Source: Caldilineaceae bacterium
GTDB lineage: Bacteria > Chloroflexota > Anaerolineae > Caldilineales > Caldilineaceae
Assembly (NCBI GenBank): GCA_022827195.1
Contig: JAJDTL010000019.1
Coordinates: 124,001 to 188,000 of the forward strand
DNA: 64,000 bases
Direction: 5' to 3'
The notes under the pieces are model-generated. The model did no database searches and was not told the DNA's origin. It saw only the letters and a list, made by a program, of their open reading frames with translations. Shown here in pieces: positions 8,760 to 17,486 of the stretch (its first letter is position 1; the number at the start of each line of letters is the position of its first letter). The position numbers and the translations under genes are program-made.

Positions 8760-9869
8760 ATGGGAACCAAGCTTGAGAGCATCACAATCAAAGGGTTCAA
8801 GACGATCCGCGAGCTGAACGACTTTCGGCCCGGCCAACTGACCGTGCTCATCGGCCCCAACGGTGCCGGCAAGTCTAACTTCATCTCCTTCTTTCGTATG
8901 ATGCAATTTATGGTGATCAGCCGCGACCACCTCCGTCTCCATGTGGGTCTACGCGGCGGAGCAAGCAAACTCCTGCACGATGGCCCCACCGTAACCCGAG
9001 AAATCGATGCCGAACTCGCCTTTGGTGCCGATGTCGGCCAGATCGACTACCAATTTCGCCTCACCTATGCTGACGGCGATACTCTGATCTTCGCTGTTGA
9101 ACGCTATCGACTGACACAATTGAACCAGGTCAAAACCGAAAACTGGCAAACCCAAAGCGCAGGCCACCATGCCCCGCAGATTATAGATCTTGATTCGTCT
9201 GACGAAACTGCAAATGCCATCGTCACAGCCTTATATGGTATGTCCGCCGTTCAGTTTCACGACACTTCGGTGACCTCCCGTATGCGCAGCACGGCGGATG
9301 TAAAAACCGGCAATCTCTTCTTGCCTGACGGCTCCGACATCGCTGCAGTCCTGTACCACCTCAAGAAAAATGAAGGCCGCTGCTACCGACGCATTGTCGA
9401 TACCCTCCGACTCATCCTGCCCTTCTTCTCAGACTTCTACCTTGAGCCCGACGGAAACACCCTGCTGCTCGCCTGGCACGAACGCGACAGCGAACAATTA
9501 TTCATCGCCCCTCAAGCCGCCGACGGCATGTTGCGCGCTATCGCCCTCGTCACACTGCTCTTGCTTCCGGAGGAAAGGCTACCCAGTCTCCTCATCATCG
9601 ACGAACCCGAACTCGGCCTCCACCCTGCCGCCATCAACATCATCGGCGGTCTGATCCGCGCCGTCTCCCAAAAGACTCAGGTCATCGTCGCTACGCAGTC
9701 CACTGCCTTCGTCGATTGTTTCGAGCTAAGCGACATTGTCGTCGTTGAGCGCAAGGGCCGCGAGTCGCTCTTCCGCCGTCTGGAAGATAGCGAAGCATTG
9801 AGGGAGTGGCTTGAAGAGTACTCCCTCTCCGAACTGTGGGAAAAAAACGTCATCGGGGGCCGCCCCTGA
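8760..9869 (+). CDS. AAA family ATPase, RloA/AriA-like (module 1)
   Basis: This 369-residue ABC/SMC-type ATPase of the AAA_21 group has Walker A GPNGAGKSN (32-40), an ABC-like signature region AADGMLR (253-259), Walker B LLIIDEPELGLHP (277-289) and a switch region VATQST (310-315). It has no long coiled coil, unlike SMC proteins. The stop overlaps the ATG of the DUF4276 gene by one base. The pair resembles the RloA/RloB genes embedded in other hsd loci and the ATPase-plus-Toprim layout of PARIS defence, in which the ATPase senses the phage and controls the partner. That parallel is inference. A second copy is at 16372. Confidence 0.85.
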   Translation: MGTKLESITIKGFKTIRELNDFRPGQLTVLIGPNGAGKSNFISFFRMMQFMVISRDHLRLHVGLRGGASKLLHDGPTVTREIDAELAFGADVGQIDYQFRLTYADGDTLIFAVERYRLTQLNQVKTENWQTQSAGHHAPQIIDLDSSDETANAIVTALYGMSAVQFHDTSVTSRMRSTADVKTGNLFLPDGSDIAAVLYHLKKNEGRCYRRIVDTLRLILPFFSDFYLEPDGNTLLLAWHERDSEQLFIAPQAADGMLRAIALVTLLLLPEERLPSLLIIDEPELGLHPAAINIIGGLIRAVSQKTQVIVATQSTAFVDCFELSDIVVVERKGRESLFRRLEDSEALREWLEEYSLSELWEKNVIGGRP

Positions 9870-10555
9870 TGTACGTCAGGCTGAATATGATCGTGGAGGG
9901 ACAGACCGAGGAAACCTTTGTCAATCGAGTCCTCAAACCCCATCTAGGCCCCCGCTCCGTCGGAGCCAGCGCCCGCGTTGTAACTACCAGAAAGACCCCG
10001 GGTAGGAAATACCGCGGCGGCCTCTCTACCTACGCCAAAGCACGAAATGACATCATTCTCTGGCTAAAACAGGACCAGAATCCCGACGTCCGCTTCACCA
10101 CCATGTTTGACCTCTACCGCCTTCCGACTAACTTTCCCGGCTACGACACAGCCGCCGCACAGGACGATCCCTATCAGCAGGTGCAGACTCTGGAAGATGC
10201 CTTGGCAGACGACATCAACGACAGCCGCTTCGTTCCTTACATCCAACTGCATGAATTCGAGGCGCTGTTACTGTCCGATCCTGGAAAACTTGCAACGCAG
10301 TTTGACGGCTCTGCTGATAGGATAATAAGACTCGAAACAGCGGTTGCGAGTTTCCCTTCACCTGAGCACGTCAACGACAACCGCGACACTGCGCCGTCGA
10401 AACGAATCATAAGCGCGATACCGGAATACGAAGGCAGGAAAGCATCCGCCGGGCCTATCGTGGCCGACAAGATCGGCCTGCCCACGATGCGCTCAAAATG
10501 CAAGCACTTCGCAGCCTGGCTCAGCAAACTGGAAAGCCTGGGAGAAACAGACTGA
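9869..10555 (+). CDS. DUF4276 family protein (Toprim-like partner, module 1)
   Basis: This 228-residue protein opens with YVRLNMIVEGQTEETFVN, the DUF4276 signature with the acidic VEGxTE motif, then RFTTMFDLYRLP (about residues 76-87) and LHEFEALLL (about 130-138). The acidic motifs resemble those of RloB/Toprim-type nucleases, so metal-dependent cleavage of nucleic acid is plausible but not shown. It overlaps the ATPase stop by one base and ends one base before the hsdR GTG, so all three genes probably form one transcript. The N-terminal ~45 residues recur in the chimera at 17487, and the first ~25 residues in a broken form at 20648. Confidence 0.82.
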   Translation: MYVRLNMIVEGQTEETFVNRVLKPHLGPRSVGASARVVTTRKTPGRKYRGGLSTYAKARNDIILWLKQDQNPDVRFTTMFDLYRLPTNFPGYDTAAAQDDPYQQVQTLEDALADDINDSRFVPYIQLHEFEALLLSDPGKLATQFDGSADRIIRLETAVASFPSPEHVNDNRDTAPSKRIISAIPEYEGRKASAGPIVADKIGLPTMRSKCKHFAAWLSKLESLGETD

Positions 10556-10556
10556 A

Positions 10557-13500
10557 GTGACCACCGATACATCCGAACTTGGCCTCGAAGCCCTTATCTG
10601 CATCGCCCTCACCGGCCATCCCTGCGACCCGCACCAGCCATCCACGATGGTCGAACGACCCTCCGCCTACGGACCCGGCTGGTTCGGTGGCTTCCCCAAA
10701 GACTACGACCGCGCTCACTGCGTCGACCTAGCGCAGCTCGCCGCCTTCCTGCACGTTTCGCAGCCGGAGACCGCCAGCGCCCTCGGCCTCACACCCGGCA
10801 ACAGCGAAGAAACCCCCACCCGGAGCAAGTTCCTCGCCCGCCTGCAGGGAGAGATCAACAAACGCGGCACCGTCGACGTCCTGCGCAACGGCGTCAAACA
10901 TCTCAACGCCCATGTCGACCTCTTCTACGGCACGCCCTCGCCCGGCAACGAGAAAGCGCAGCTCCGCTACGGCCACAACCGCTTCTCCGTCACCCGCCAG
11001 CTGCGCTACAGCAACGACAACAGCCAGCTCGCGCTCGACCTCTGCCTCTTCATCAACGGCCTGCCCGCCGCCACCTTCGAGCTCAAAAACAGCCTCACCA
11101 AGCAGACCGTCGAGGACGCCGTCGAGCAGTACCGCCGCGACCGCAACCCGCGCGAGCCCCTCTTCGCCCAGGGCCGCTGCCTCGCCCACTTCGCCGTCGA
11201 CGACCACGAAGTCCGCTTCTGCACCCACCTGCAGGGCAAAGCCTCCTGGTTCCTGCCCTTCAACCGCGGCTGGGACGACGGCGCCGGCAACCCGCCCAAC
11301 CCGAACGGGCTCAAGACCGACTACCTCTGGAAAGAGACGCTCACCCGCGACAGCCTCACCAACATCATCGAGAACTACGCCCAGCGCGTCGAACTCAAGG
11401 GCGGAAAGGGAGGCAGGAAAAGCGTCCGCCAGGTCTGGCCCCGCTACCACCAGCTCGACGTCGTGCGCAAGCTGCTGGCCGACGTCTCCGCCGCCGGCAT
11501 CGGCAAACGCTACCTCATCCAGCACTCGGCCGGCAGCGGCAAGTCCAACTCGATCGCCTGGCTGGCCCACCAGCTGATCGGCATCGAGCGGGAGGGCAGC
11601 CCGCTGCTCGACTCGGTCGTCGTCGTCACCGACCGCATCCTCCTCGACCGCCAAATCCAGGACACGATCAAACAGTTCGCCCAGGTCGGATCCATCGTCG
11701 GCCACGCCGAAAAGTCCAGGGACCTGCGCCGGCTCCTGCAGGAGGGCAAGCGCATCATCATCACCACCGTCCAGAAGTTCCCCTTCATCCTCGACGACAT
11801 CGGCGACGCGCCCAGGCACAACCGCTTCGCCATCATCATCGACGAGGCCCACTCCAGCCAGGGCGGACGCACCGCGGCCGCGCTCAACATGGCGCTCGGC
11901 GAGGCCGGCGCCGAGGCCGAGGAGGAGACCACCGAGGATGTGATCAACCGGCTCATGGAGGGCAGAAGTCTGCTTCCCAACGCCAGCTACTTCGCCTTCA
12001 CCGCCACGCCCAAGAACAAGACGCTCGAGATCTTCGGCGCGCCCGACCCCCAGGGCGATGCCACCCGCTTCCTCCCCTTCCACAGCTACACCATGAAACA
12101 GGCCATCCAGGAAGGCTTCATCATGGACGTGCTGGCCCAGTACACCCCGATCGACAGCTACTACCGCCTCGTCAAAACCGTCGAAGACGACCCCGAGTTC
12201 GACACCCGCCGCGCCGCCAAAAAGCTGCGCCGCTACGTCGAAAACCACGACTACGCCGTCCGCCTCAAGGCCGAGATCATGGTCGACCACTTCCACGAAC
12301 AGGTGCTCGCGCCGGGCAAACTCGGCGGCCAGGCGCGCGCCATGATCGTCACCGACAGCATCCAGCGCGCCATCCACTACTACCACGCCATCCGCGCCTA
12401 CCTGCAGGAACGCAAAAGCCCCTACCAGGCCCTCGTCGCTTTTTCCGGCGAACCCGAATACAAGGGAGAAAAGGTCACCGAGGCCAGTCTCAACGGCTTC
12501 CCCCCCAGGCTCATCGCCGACAACTTTCAGCAGGACCCCTACCGCTTCCTCGTCTGCGCCGACAAGTTCCAGACCGGCTACGACGAGCCGCTCCTGCACA
12601 CGATGTACGTCGACAAGGTGCTGGCCGGCGTCAAGGCGGTGCAGACCCTCTCCCGCCTCAACCGCGCCCACACCAAGAAGCGCGACGTCTTCGTGCTCGA
12701 CTTCTCTAATGAGATCGACACCATCCGCGGCGCCTTCGAGCCCTACTACCGCACCACCATCCTCGCCGACGAGACCGACCCCAACAAGCTGCACGATCTC
12801 AAGGCCGCGCTCGACGGCTACCAGGTCTACAGCCCGGAACAGATCGACCACTTTGTCGCCCTCTACCTCGACGGCGCGCCGCGCGAGCAGCTCGATCCTA
12901 TCCTCGACACCTGTGTCGCACGCTACCTCAACGAGCTTGATGAAGACGGCCAAGTCGACTTCAAGGGCAAGGCCAAATCCTTCCTGCGCACCTACGAGTT
13001 CCTGGCCGCCATCCTGCCCTACACCAATGCCAAGTGGGAGAAACTCTCCATCTTCCTCCACTTCCTCGTCCTCAAGCTGCCCGCGCCGAAAGAAGAGGAC
13101 CTCTCGCGCGGCATCCTTGAGGCCATCGACATGGACAGCTACCGGATCGAGAAGCAGCAGGTCCGTAAGATCCAGCTGGCCGACGAGGACGCCGAAATCG
13201 GGCCGGTCCCCGTTGAGGACGGCGGCCACAAGCCGGAGCCCGAGCTCGAGCTGCTGTCTGCCATCATTCGCGACTTCAACGACCGTTTCGGCAACATCGC
13301 GTGGACAGACGAGGACAAGATTCAGCAGGTCATTACCGAGGAGCTGCCCCGCAAAGTGGCCGCGGACCAGGCCTACCGGAACGCGATCGCCAACTCCGAC
13401 AAGCAGAACGCGCGCGTCGAGCACGACCGCGCCCTCGAACGCGCCATGACCGCCCTCCTCGCCGACCACACCGAGCTGTTCAAACAGTTCAGCGACAACG

Positions 13501-13580
13501 AGACCTTCCGCCGCTGGCTGCAGGAGCAGATCTTCACCGCCACCTACACAAGTGGTGAGCGCGTCGATAGAGCCGCCTAG
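10557..13580 (+). CDS. hsdR: Type I restriction enzyme subunit HsdR
   Basis: HsdR is the DNA-translocating and cleaving subunit of type I restriction. The 1007-residue protein has an N-terminal PD-(D/E)xK nuclease with Asp161 and ELK (175-177). A superfamily 2 motor follows: HSAGSGKSNS (Walker A, about 323-332), VVTDRILLDRQ (about 356-366), IIIDEAH (426-432) and FTATPKNKT. A helical C-terminal region binds the methyltransferase core. The GTG start lies one base after the DUF4276 stop. Length and motifs are complete, so it looks functional, but it needs HsdM, which is not intact here. A fragment of this gene's 5' end occurs at 19054. Confidence 0.95.
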   Translation: MTTDTSELGLEALICIALTGHPCDPHQPSTMVERPSAYGPGWFGGFPKDYDRAHCVDLAQLAAFLHVSQPETASALGLTPGNSEETPTRSKFLARLQGEINKRGTVDVLRNGVKHLNAHVDLFYGTPSPGNEKAQLRYGHNRFSVTRQLRYSNDNSQLALDLCLFINGLPAATFELKNSLTKQTVEDAVEQYRRDRNPREPLFAQGRCLAHFAVDDHEVRFCTHLQGKASWFLPFNRGWDDGAGNPPNPNGLKTDYLWKETLTRDSLTNIIENYAQRVELKGGKGGRKSVRQVWPRYHQLDVVRKLLADVSAAGIGKRYLIQHSAGSGKSNSIAWLAHQLIGIEREGSPLLDSVVVVTDRILLDRQIQDTIKQFAQVGSIVGHAEKSRDLRRLLQEGKRIIITTVQKFPFILDDIGDAPRHNRFAIIIDEAHSSQGGRTAAALNMALGEAGAEAEEETTEDVINRLMEGRSLLPNASYFAFTATPKNKTLEIFGAPDPQGDATRFLPFHSYTMKQAIQEGFIMDVLAQYTPIDSYYRLVKTVEDDPEFDTRRAAKKLRRYVENHDYAVRLKAEIMVDHFHEQVLAPGKLGGQARAMIVTDSIQRAIHYYHAIRAYLQERKSPYQALVAFSGEPEYKGEKVTEASLNGFPPRLIADNFQQDPYRFLVCADKFQTGYDEPLLHTMYVDKVLAGVKAVQTLSRLNRAHTKKRDVFVLDFSNEIDTIRGAFEPYYRTTILADETDPNKLHDLKAALDGYQVYSPEQIDHFVALYLDGAPREQLDPILDTCVARYLNELDEDGQVDFKGKAKSFLRTYEFLAAILPYTNAKWEKLSIFLHFLVLKLPAPKEEDLSRGILEAIDMDSYRIEKQQVRKIQLADEDAEIGPVPVEDGGHKPEPELELLSAIIRDFNDRFGNIAWTDEDKIQQVITEELPRKVAADQAYRNAIANSDKQNARVEHDRALERAMTALLADHTELFKQFSDNETFRRWLQEQIFTATYTSGERVDRAA

Positions 13581-14581
13581 CATGCCCCCGCAGGTGACTA
13601 CACGCCCGCGCCCCACACAAAGTAGTACGCCTCGTCACCAACCATAGACCAGGCCAACTACACCTTTCGTCGTGCTTTGATTGAAAGCGTATCAGAGGGA
13701 TCGCATCAGTATGTCAGCGGAGGGGTGATAGTACGTCAGAGAGTCGAGGTCCCAGCCGGGAATCATCCGCGACGCCATTGGCGATCAACGCCAATTCGAA
13801 GGGTGGAGGTTCTATGATGCCGAAGACACATAGTAGCCGAAGCGCGACGAAGCGCCTCCCACCGTCAACGGGGATGGCGCCAGCGATTTCGCAAGGAACT
13901 GCGGCAACCGACAACCTTTCGGCGATGATGAAGAACAGGGTCATCGTCGGCTTTAACATGCGTAGAGCTGACGCGCTGCCTCGAAAATCTCTGGACAGAG
14001 GCACATCCGACGTTCGACCAGGTTCCTGACCCAGCGCCGGCGAGCCCTCTCGGCCCGCCGCCCGACCCCATGTACATACCAATGACGCGCCAGCCTCATT
14101 CCCCAATCCCCAGCGTCAGATTGGACGTGCGCATTGAGCCATGAGTTCGACCCCAATGACTCAACCACGAAACGGGAAGGAAGTGGTACCTCCGAACCGT
14201 CGTCGCAGACCAACGTATGTCGACGCCGTACACTGCCCTTTGGCGATTGACAGACTCAGCATGTCCTCATATAGAACATAAGTTCTACAGTGCTTTCTAT
14301 CCGTTCGCAGGCTTACCGCAAAGTACCCTCTGCCTACGTGCAGCCGAGCCCCCAGAACCCCGCAAGACGGCAGAGCGCGAGGACAGCCGGAGCTCTGCTT
14401 GCCGGTGAATGGACCGCCAGCTGCCTCGCAACAGGTCATCTGCCGCCGCCGAAGCGACGGCGCCGGACCGTCCTCGCAAGGCTGTTCCCAGCCGATCGCT
14501 CACCTCCCTTGAACGCCCCCAACCTATGCCCCGCCCGGCCCGCCCGGCGGTCGCTGGCATACATTCCGTCGAACGCCCTGC
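13581..14581. other. ~1 kb without a recognisable gene
   Basis: No reading frame here matches a family I know. Short open frames on both strands have low-information, Arg/Pro-rich translations typical of GC-rich noncoding DNA. The stretch probably contains debris between hsdR and the repeat block that starts near 14582, but I could not identify a source. Confidence 0.4.
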
Positions 14582-14840
14582 CGCAAAAATTTTTTTGCCC
14601 AATCTCTCGTAAACGCTCGTGGAACGCTCGTATAACTCTCGTACGAGCGCTCGTGAGTTGCACGGCCCATTCAGCCGCCGCAAGCGCGCCTCCAGGCCTT
14701 CTTTGCGCCAGCCTCCCGCTGATTCCCAGACCAGTTGCCGGGTACCTTCGCGCAAGGCATAATGGGTCCACGCTAGGGGGAATCCGCCGTCATTGGCAGG
14801 GCGCGCCATCCATCTCGTCGGCACGAACGCTCAACCCACC
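14582..14840 (+). repeat. Repeat block, copy 1: CTCGT array, promoter and first codons of a lost ATPase gene
   Basis: This block matches 19189-19454 over its length with scattered differences. It contains five CTCGT elements at 14606, 14616, 14627, 14638 and 14650, spaced 10, 11, 11 and 12 bp, about one per helical turn. A promoter follows: TTGCCG (14735-14740), a 17-bp spacer and CATAAT (14758-14763). In copy 2 the block leads into an AAA ATPase gene. Here similarity stops at CAACCCACCCTG, equivalent to about codon 6 of that gene, and the sequence continues into a toxin gene remnant. The ATPase gene has therefore been removed or replaced. Confidence 0.8.
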
Positions 14841-14915
14841 CTGATCATCATTGCTGCCTATGAAACCAAGTCGCCCACATGGATTACGCCGGCCCGCAGA
14901 AGAGAATCGCCATGA
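14841..14915 (+). pseudogene. 3' end of a DUF4258-type toxin gene
   Basis: The frame LIIIAAYETKSPTWITPARR ends in TGA at 14913-14915, which overlaps the ATG of the YgiT-type gene. This resembles the last ~25 residues of DUF4258 toxins, which often precede a YgiT/MqsA-type antitoxin. The rest of the toxin is missing; the sequence upstream belongs to the CTCGT repeat block. The family call rests on a short tail plus context. Confidence 0.5.
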
Positions 14916-15094
14916 CCTGCAGAATTGAAGGCTGTCCCGGAGAATATGAAGCTAGCACGATCATGCACACCGTCTGGCACAAGGGTCAGGTCGTCGTCAT
15001 CGACCATGTTCCCGTCGACGTCTGTTCCTTATGCGGAGACGCGCTTCTCAAACCCGACACCGTCCGCAAAATCGAAGGCCTGCTCCAGAAGTAA
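14912..15094 (+). CDS. YgiT-type zinc-finger antitoxin (orphan)
   Basis: This 60-residue protein has two zinc-binding pairs, CRIEGC (about 3-8) and CSLCGD (about 38-43), with a short beta hairpin between, as in the N-terminal domain of MqsA/YgiT. Proteins of this size act as antitoxins with DUF4258-type toxins. ATG 14912 overlaps the stop of the toxin remnant, the usual coupling. Because only the toxin tail remains, the antitoxin is an orphan. It is followed within 15 bp by a fragment of an hsdS 3' end. Confidence 0.8.
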   Translation: MTCRIEGCPGEYEASTIMHTVWHKGQVVVIDHVPVDVCSLCGDALLKPDTVRKIEGLLQK

Positions 15095-15108
15095 GGTCAA
15101 CCAGCAAA

Positions 15109-15162
15109 CCCGACGTCCGCGCCGCGGCCGAACGCATCGGCATGAAAACTTCGCACCAGTAA
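15109..15162 (+). pseudogene. hsdS 3'-end fragment 1
   Basis: The frame PDVRAAAERIGMKTSHQ followed by TAA matches the last codons of the intact HsdS (DVRVAAEQIDMETSHQ, about 8164-8215). The similarity continues past the stop through the leader and into the antitoxin copy B, so this is one edge of a larger duplicated block (about 8158-8660 versus 15106-15610). Confidence 0.8.
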
Positions 15163-15217
15163 GGTATACTATGGGACCACATACAACGATGCCTTTCATG
15201 TAAAATCACGCCAGAAG

Positions 15218-15477
15218 ATGAGGGGTCCCGTGTGCCGTCCCACCGCCGATGAAGTCGCAGAGATAGCGGACAGAGGTCACGACATTTCACGGTTCTTCAC
15301 CAATCAGGGAGAAATGAAACAGCCGCTTGCCAGCATCCGCGTCGATATCACCCAGGCGATGCTGCAAGAACTCGACCAGCTGCCGCCGATCTGCATGTCA
15401 GCCGCCAGGCAGCCATCAACTCCTGTCTGCGCCGCGCTTTGGACCAGCACCTCCTGGCCAAATGCGGAGAACGATGA
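15218..15477 (+). pseudogene. Ribbon-helix-helix antitoxin-like gene, copy B (frameshifted)
   Basis: This is the paralogue of the gene at 8272: RPTADEVAEIADRGHDISRF, then VDITQAMLQELDQL. One missing base near 15382 shifts the frame; restoring it gives a segment ending in LRRALDQHLLAKCGER that matches copy A. The break is at a different place from the break in copy A, so each copy was inactivated on its own. Confidence 0.7.
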
Positions 15478-15612
15478 CCACCAACCCACAGTTCAGCGCC
15501 AGACGCCAGGCTGAGTCCGAAGCCCTTCAGGAGTTGCCCGACCGCCAGATCGACACCTCTGACATCCCCGAAGTTCTCGACTGGAGAGGCGCCCGCTGCG
15601 GCATCTTCTGTT
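15474..15612 (+). pseudogene. BrnA-like antitoxin fragment, copy B
   Basis: ATG 15474 overlaps the end of the ribbon-helix-helix remnant. The translation LPDRQIDTSDIPEVLDWRGA then RCGIF matches copies A and C, but after about 15610 it runs directly into an hsdS 3'-end fragment in another frame. The junction lies at the same conserved GLFY/GIFC position where copies A and C start to differ from standard BrnA. Confidence 0.65.
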
Positions 15613-15748
15613 CGGCAGCAAGCGCAACTCTCGGAGCAATTGCTGAACGAGTACCGCGCCAGCCTGCTAGCGCACGTGATTGCGGACAAGCTGAACGTGC
15701 GCGCCGCGACCGAGCGAATCGGCATGGAAGCATTGCGTCAGTTTGGAA
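15613..15748 (+). pseudogene. hsdS 3'-end fragment 2
   Basis: The frame RQQAQLSEQLLNEYRASLLA followed by HVIADKLNVRAATERIGMEA matches the C-terminal helix and tail of HsdS (compare YRASLIAHVVTGKLDVRVAA in the intact gene). It is diverged, so it comes from another hsdS allele. It is fused to the BrnA-like fragment on its left and followed by a small unrelated gene at 15833. Confidence 0.75.
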
Positions 15749-15832
15749 CAAATTTGAGAGCATATGTTCGCATGCTTGTCCACCCTGTCAATTTGCGATC
15801 CGATCCGTCAAAATTCAATAAGGAGAACGACA

Positions 15833-16102
15833 ATGACACAAAGCGATTCAGATCAAATCAAGAAGGGACCGGAGCTTGACAAGCTCCGCGCTCTACACCC
15901 AGCTTTCCTGGCTGAGAGATTGGAGTTCCGTTCCGATCTTTCGGTGACAAGAAAAGACGTCGTCGATGCTTATGCCAAATGGCGGAGTATCAAGAACTGG
16001 TCTCCTCCAGACGTCAACAACCTCTATGCCCTGATCCGATTCATGGGCGTAGTCGAAGACGAAAGGACCAAGACGTTTCATGGAGTCGGATTACGCAGCT
16101 AA
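15833..16102 (+). CDS. Small protein resembling a D5-primase C-terminal winged helix
   Basis: This 89-residue protein starts at ATG 15833 with AAGGAG seven bases upstream. The pattern VTRKDVVDAYAKWRSIKNW ... LIRFMGV ... KTFHGVGLR resembles the winged-helix domain at the end of D5/poxvirus-type phage primases, where the last strand reads GVGLR. On its own it could be a DNA-binding regulator or a relic of a phage-like element. Its neighbours are an hsdS fragment and a BrnA-like ORF. Confidence 0.5.
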   Translation: MTQSDSDQIKKGPELDKLRALHPAFLAERLEFRSDLSVTRKDVVDAYAKWRSIKNWSPPDVNNLYALIRFMGVVEDERTKTFHGVGLRS

Positions 16103-16138
16103 TCCGACAGTCTGGTGCACTCAATACATGATTTCCTT

Positions 16139-16375
16139 ATGCAAAGGGAGGGGCCCGGGTTGACCGGAAAGCAACGCGCCGAATTGCAGACCCTGGAAGA
16201 ACTGTCCGACGACCGGATTGATACCTCCGACATATCCGAAGTTCTTGACTGGACTGACGCACGCCGCGGCCTCTTCTACGACCTCGCCAGTCTGCAACTT
16301 CCTCTCCGCCAGCACGCAAAAGAATGCGAAGAGAGAGATGACCAGAGAACAGGCCGAGACACGGATCGAACATGA
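16139..16375 (+). CDS. Truncated BrnA-like antitoxin, copy C
   Basis: This 78-residue ORF shares EELSDDRIDTSDISEVLDW and ARRGLFY with copies A and B, then LASLQLPLRQHAKECEERDD, like copy A but continuing to RTGRDTDRT. Its TGA overlaps the ATG of the second AAA ATPase (ATGA at 16372-16375), so translation of the two is probably coupled. The DNA-binding half of a true BrnA is absent. The ATG at 16139 lacks an obvious ribosome site; GTG 16115 is an alternative. Confidence 0.5.
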   Translation: MQREGPGLTGKQRAELQTLEELSDDRIDTSDISEVLDWTDARRGLFYDLASLQLPLRQHAKECEERDDQRTGRDTDRT

Positions 16376-17481
16376 AAACCCGTCTTGAAAGCATCACCCT
16401 CAAAGGCTTTAAGACCATACGCGAGTTGAAAGACTTCCGGCCCGGTCAGTTGACCGTGCTCATCGGCCCTAACGGCGCCGGCAAATCCGACTTCCTCTCC
16501 TTCTTTCACATGCTTTACCCATTGACGTACGGCACCGTTACTTTGCAATACTTTGTGGGTGCCCAGGGCGGCGCCAGCAAACTCCTGCACGACAGCTCGG
16601 CGATAACGCCCGAAATCGATGCTCGGCTCAGGCTTCATATTGATGCCGGCGAGATCGACTACCACTTTCGACTCGCCTATGCTGCCGACGACACGCTTAT
16701 CTACGCCGATGAGCGATATCGAGTGACAAATGGAGACCAGACTGGCAAAGCTTCCTGGCAAACGCTGGGGGCAGGCCATGGCGTATCGCTGCTCGCAAAT
16801 CCTGAGACTTACAACGACACCATAGCCGCCATCGTCAAAGCCTTACGTAATATGTTTACCTTCCACTTTCACGACACTTCAGTTACCTCGCATCTTCGCA
16901 GAAAGGCTGAGATTACAACTACCAGAGAGTTTCAGTATGACGGTTCCAATCTCGCGCCATTTCTTTATCACTTGCAGAAAAGAGAAGGCACGTCCTATCA
17001 GCGTATCGTCGATACCCTCCGTCTGATCCTGCCTTTCTTTTTGGACTTTTATCTTGAACCCGACGCCGACCACCTGCTGCTCGCCTGGCGCGAAACCGAA
17101 AGCGACCAGGTCTTTACCGCCTCGCAGGCAGCCGACGGCATGCTGCGGACCATCGCCCTCGTCACCCTGCTCCTGCAGCCCGACGACACATTGCCGAATC
17201 TCCTCATCATCGACGAGCCCGAGCTCGGGCTCCATCCCGCCGCCATCAACATCGTCGGCGGCCTGATCGGCGCCGTCTCGCAAAAGACCCAAGTCATCGT
17301 CGCCACACAGTCGCCCGCCCTCGTCGACTGCTTCGAGCCGTCCGACATTGTCGTCGTCGAACGCGAAGGCCGCGAGTCGACCTTCCGAAGATTGGAGGAC
17401 AGCGAGGGGCTAAGGGAGTGGCTCGAAGAGTACTCCCTCTCCGAGCTGTGGGAAAAAAACGTCATCGGGGGCCGCCCCTGA
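16372..17481 (+). CDS. AAA family ATPase, RloA/AriA-like (module 2)
   Basis: This paralogue of the ATPase at 8760 has the same length (369 residues): Walker A GPNGAGKSD (about 32-40), signature AADGMLRTIAL, Walker B LLIIDEPELGLHP and VATQSPALVD. It keeps the Pro-Ala form of the switch motif that module 1 has changed to STAF. The central region (about residues 50-200) differs most, which would fit a different sensed ligand. The two proteins share the last ~45 residues nearly exactly. The downstream DUF4276 partner is not intact but fused to DarT, so this ATPase probably lacks its normal effector. Confidence 0.85.
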   Translation: MKTRLESITLKGFKTIRELKDFRPGQLTVLIGPNGAGKSDFLSFFHMLYPLTYGTVTLQYFVGAQGGASKLLHDSSAITPEIDARLRLHIDAGEIDYHFRLAYAADDTLIYADERYRVTNGDQTGKASWQTLGAGHGVSLLANPETYNDTIAAIVKALRNMFTFHFHDTSVTSHLRRKAEITTTREFQYDGSNLAPFLYHLQKREGTSYQRIVDTLRLILPFFLDFYLEPDADHLLLAWRETESDQVFTASQAADGMLRTIALVTLLLQPDDTLPNLLIIDEPELGLHPAAINIVGGLIGAVSQKTQVIVATQSPALVDCFEPSDIVVVEREGRESTFRRLEDSEGLREWLEEYSLSELWEKNVIGGRP

Positions 17482-17486
17482 TCTAC

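Noticed and set aside
10728..13616. 962-codon open frame on the minus strand
   Set aside because: It is exactly antisense to hsdR, whose motifs are unmistakable. Its translation is Val/Gly/Asp-rich without domains, the usual shadow of GC-rich coding DNA.
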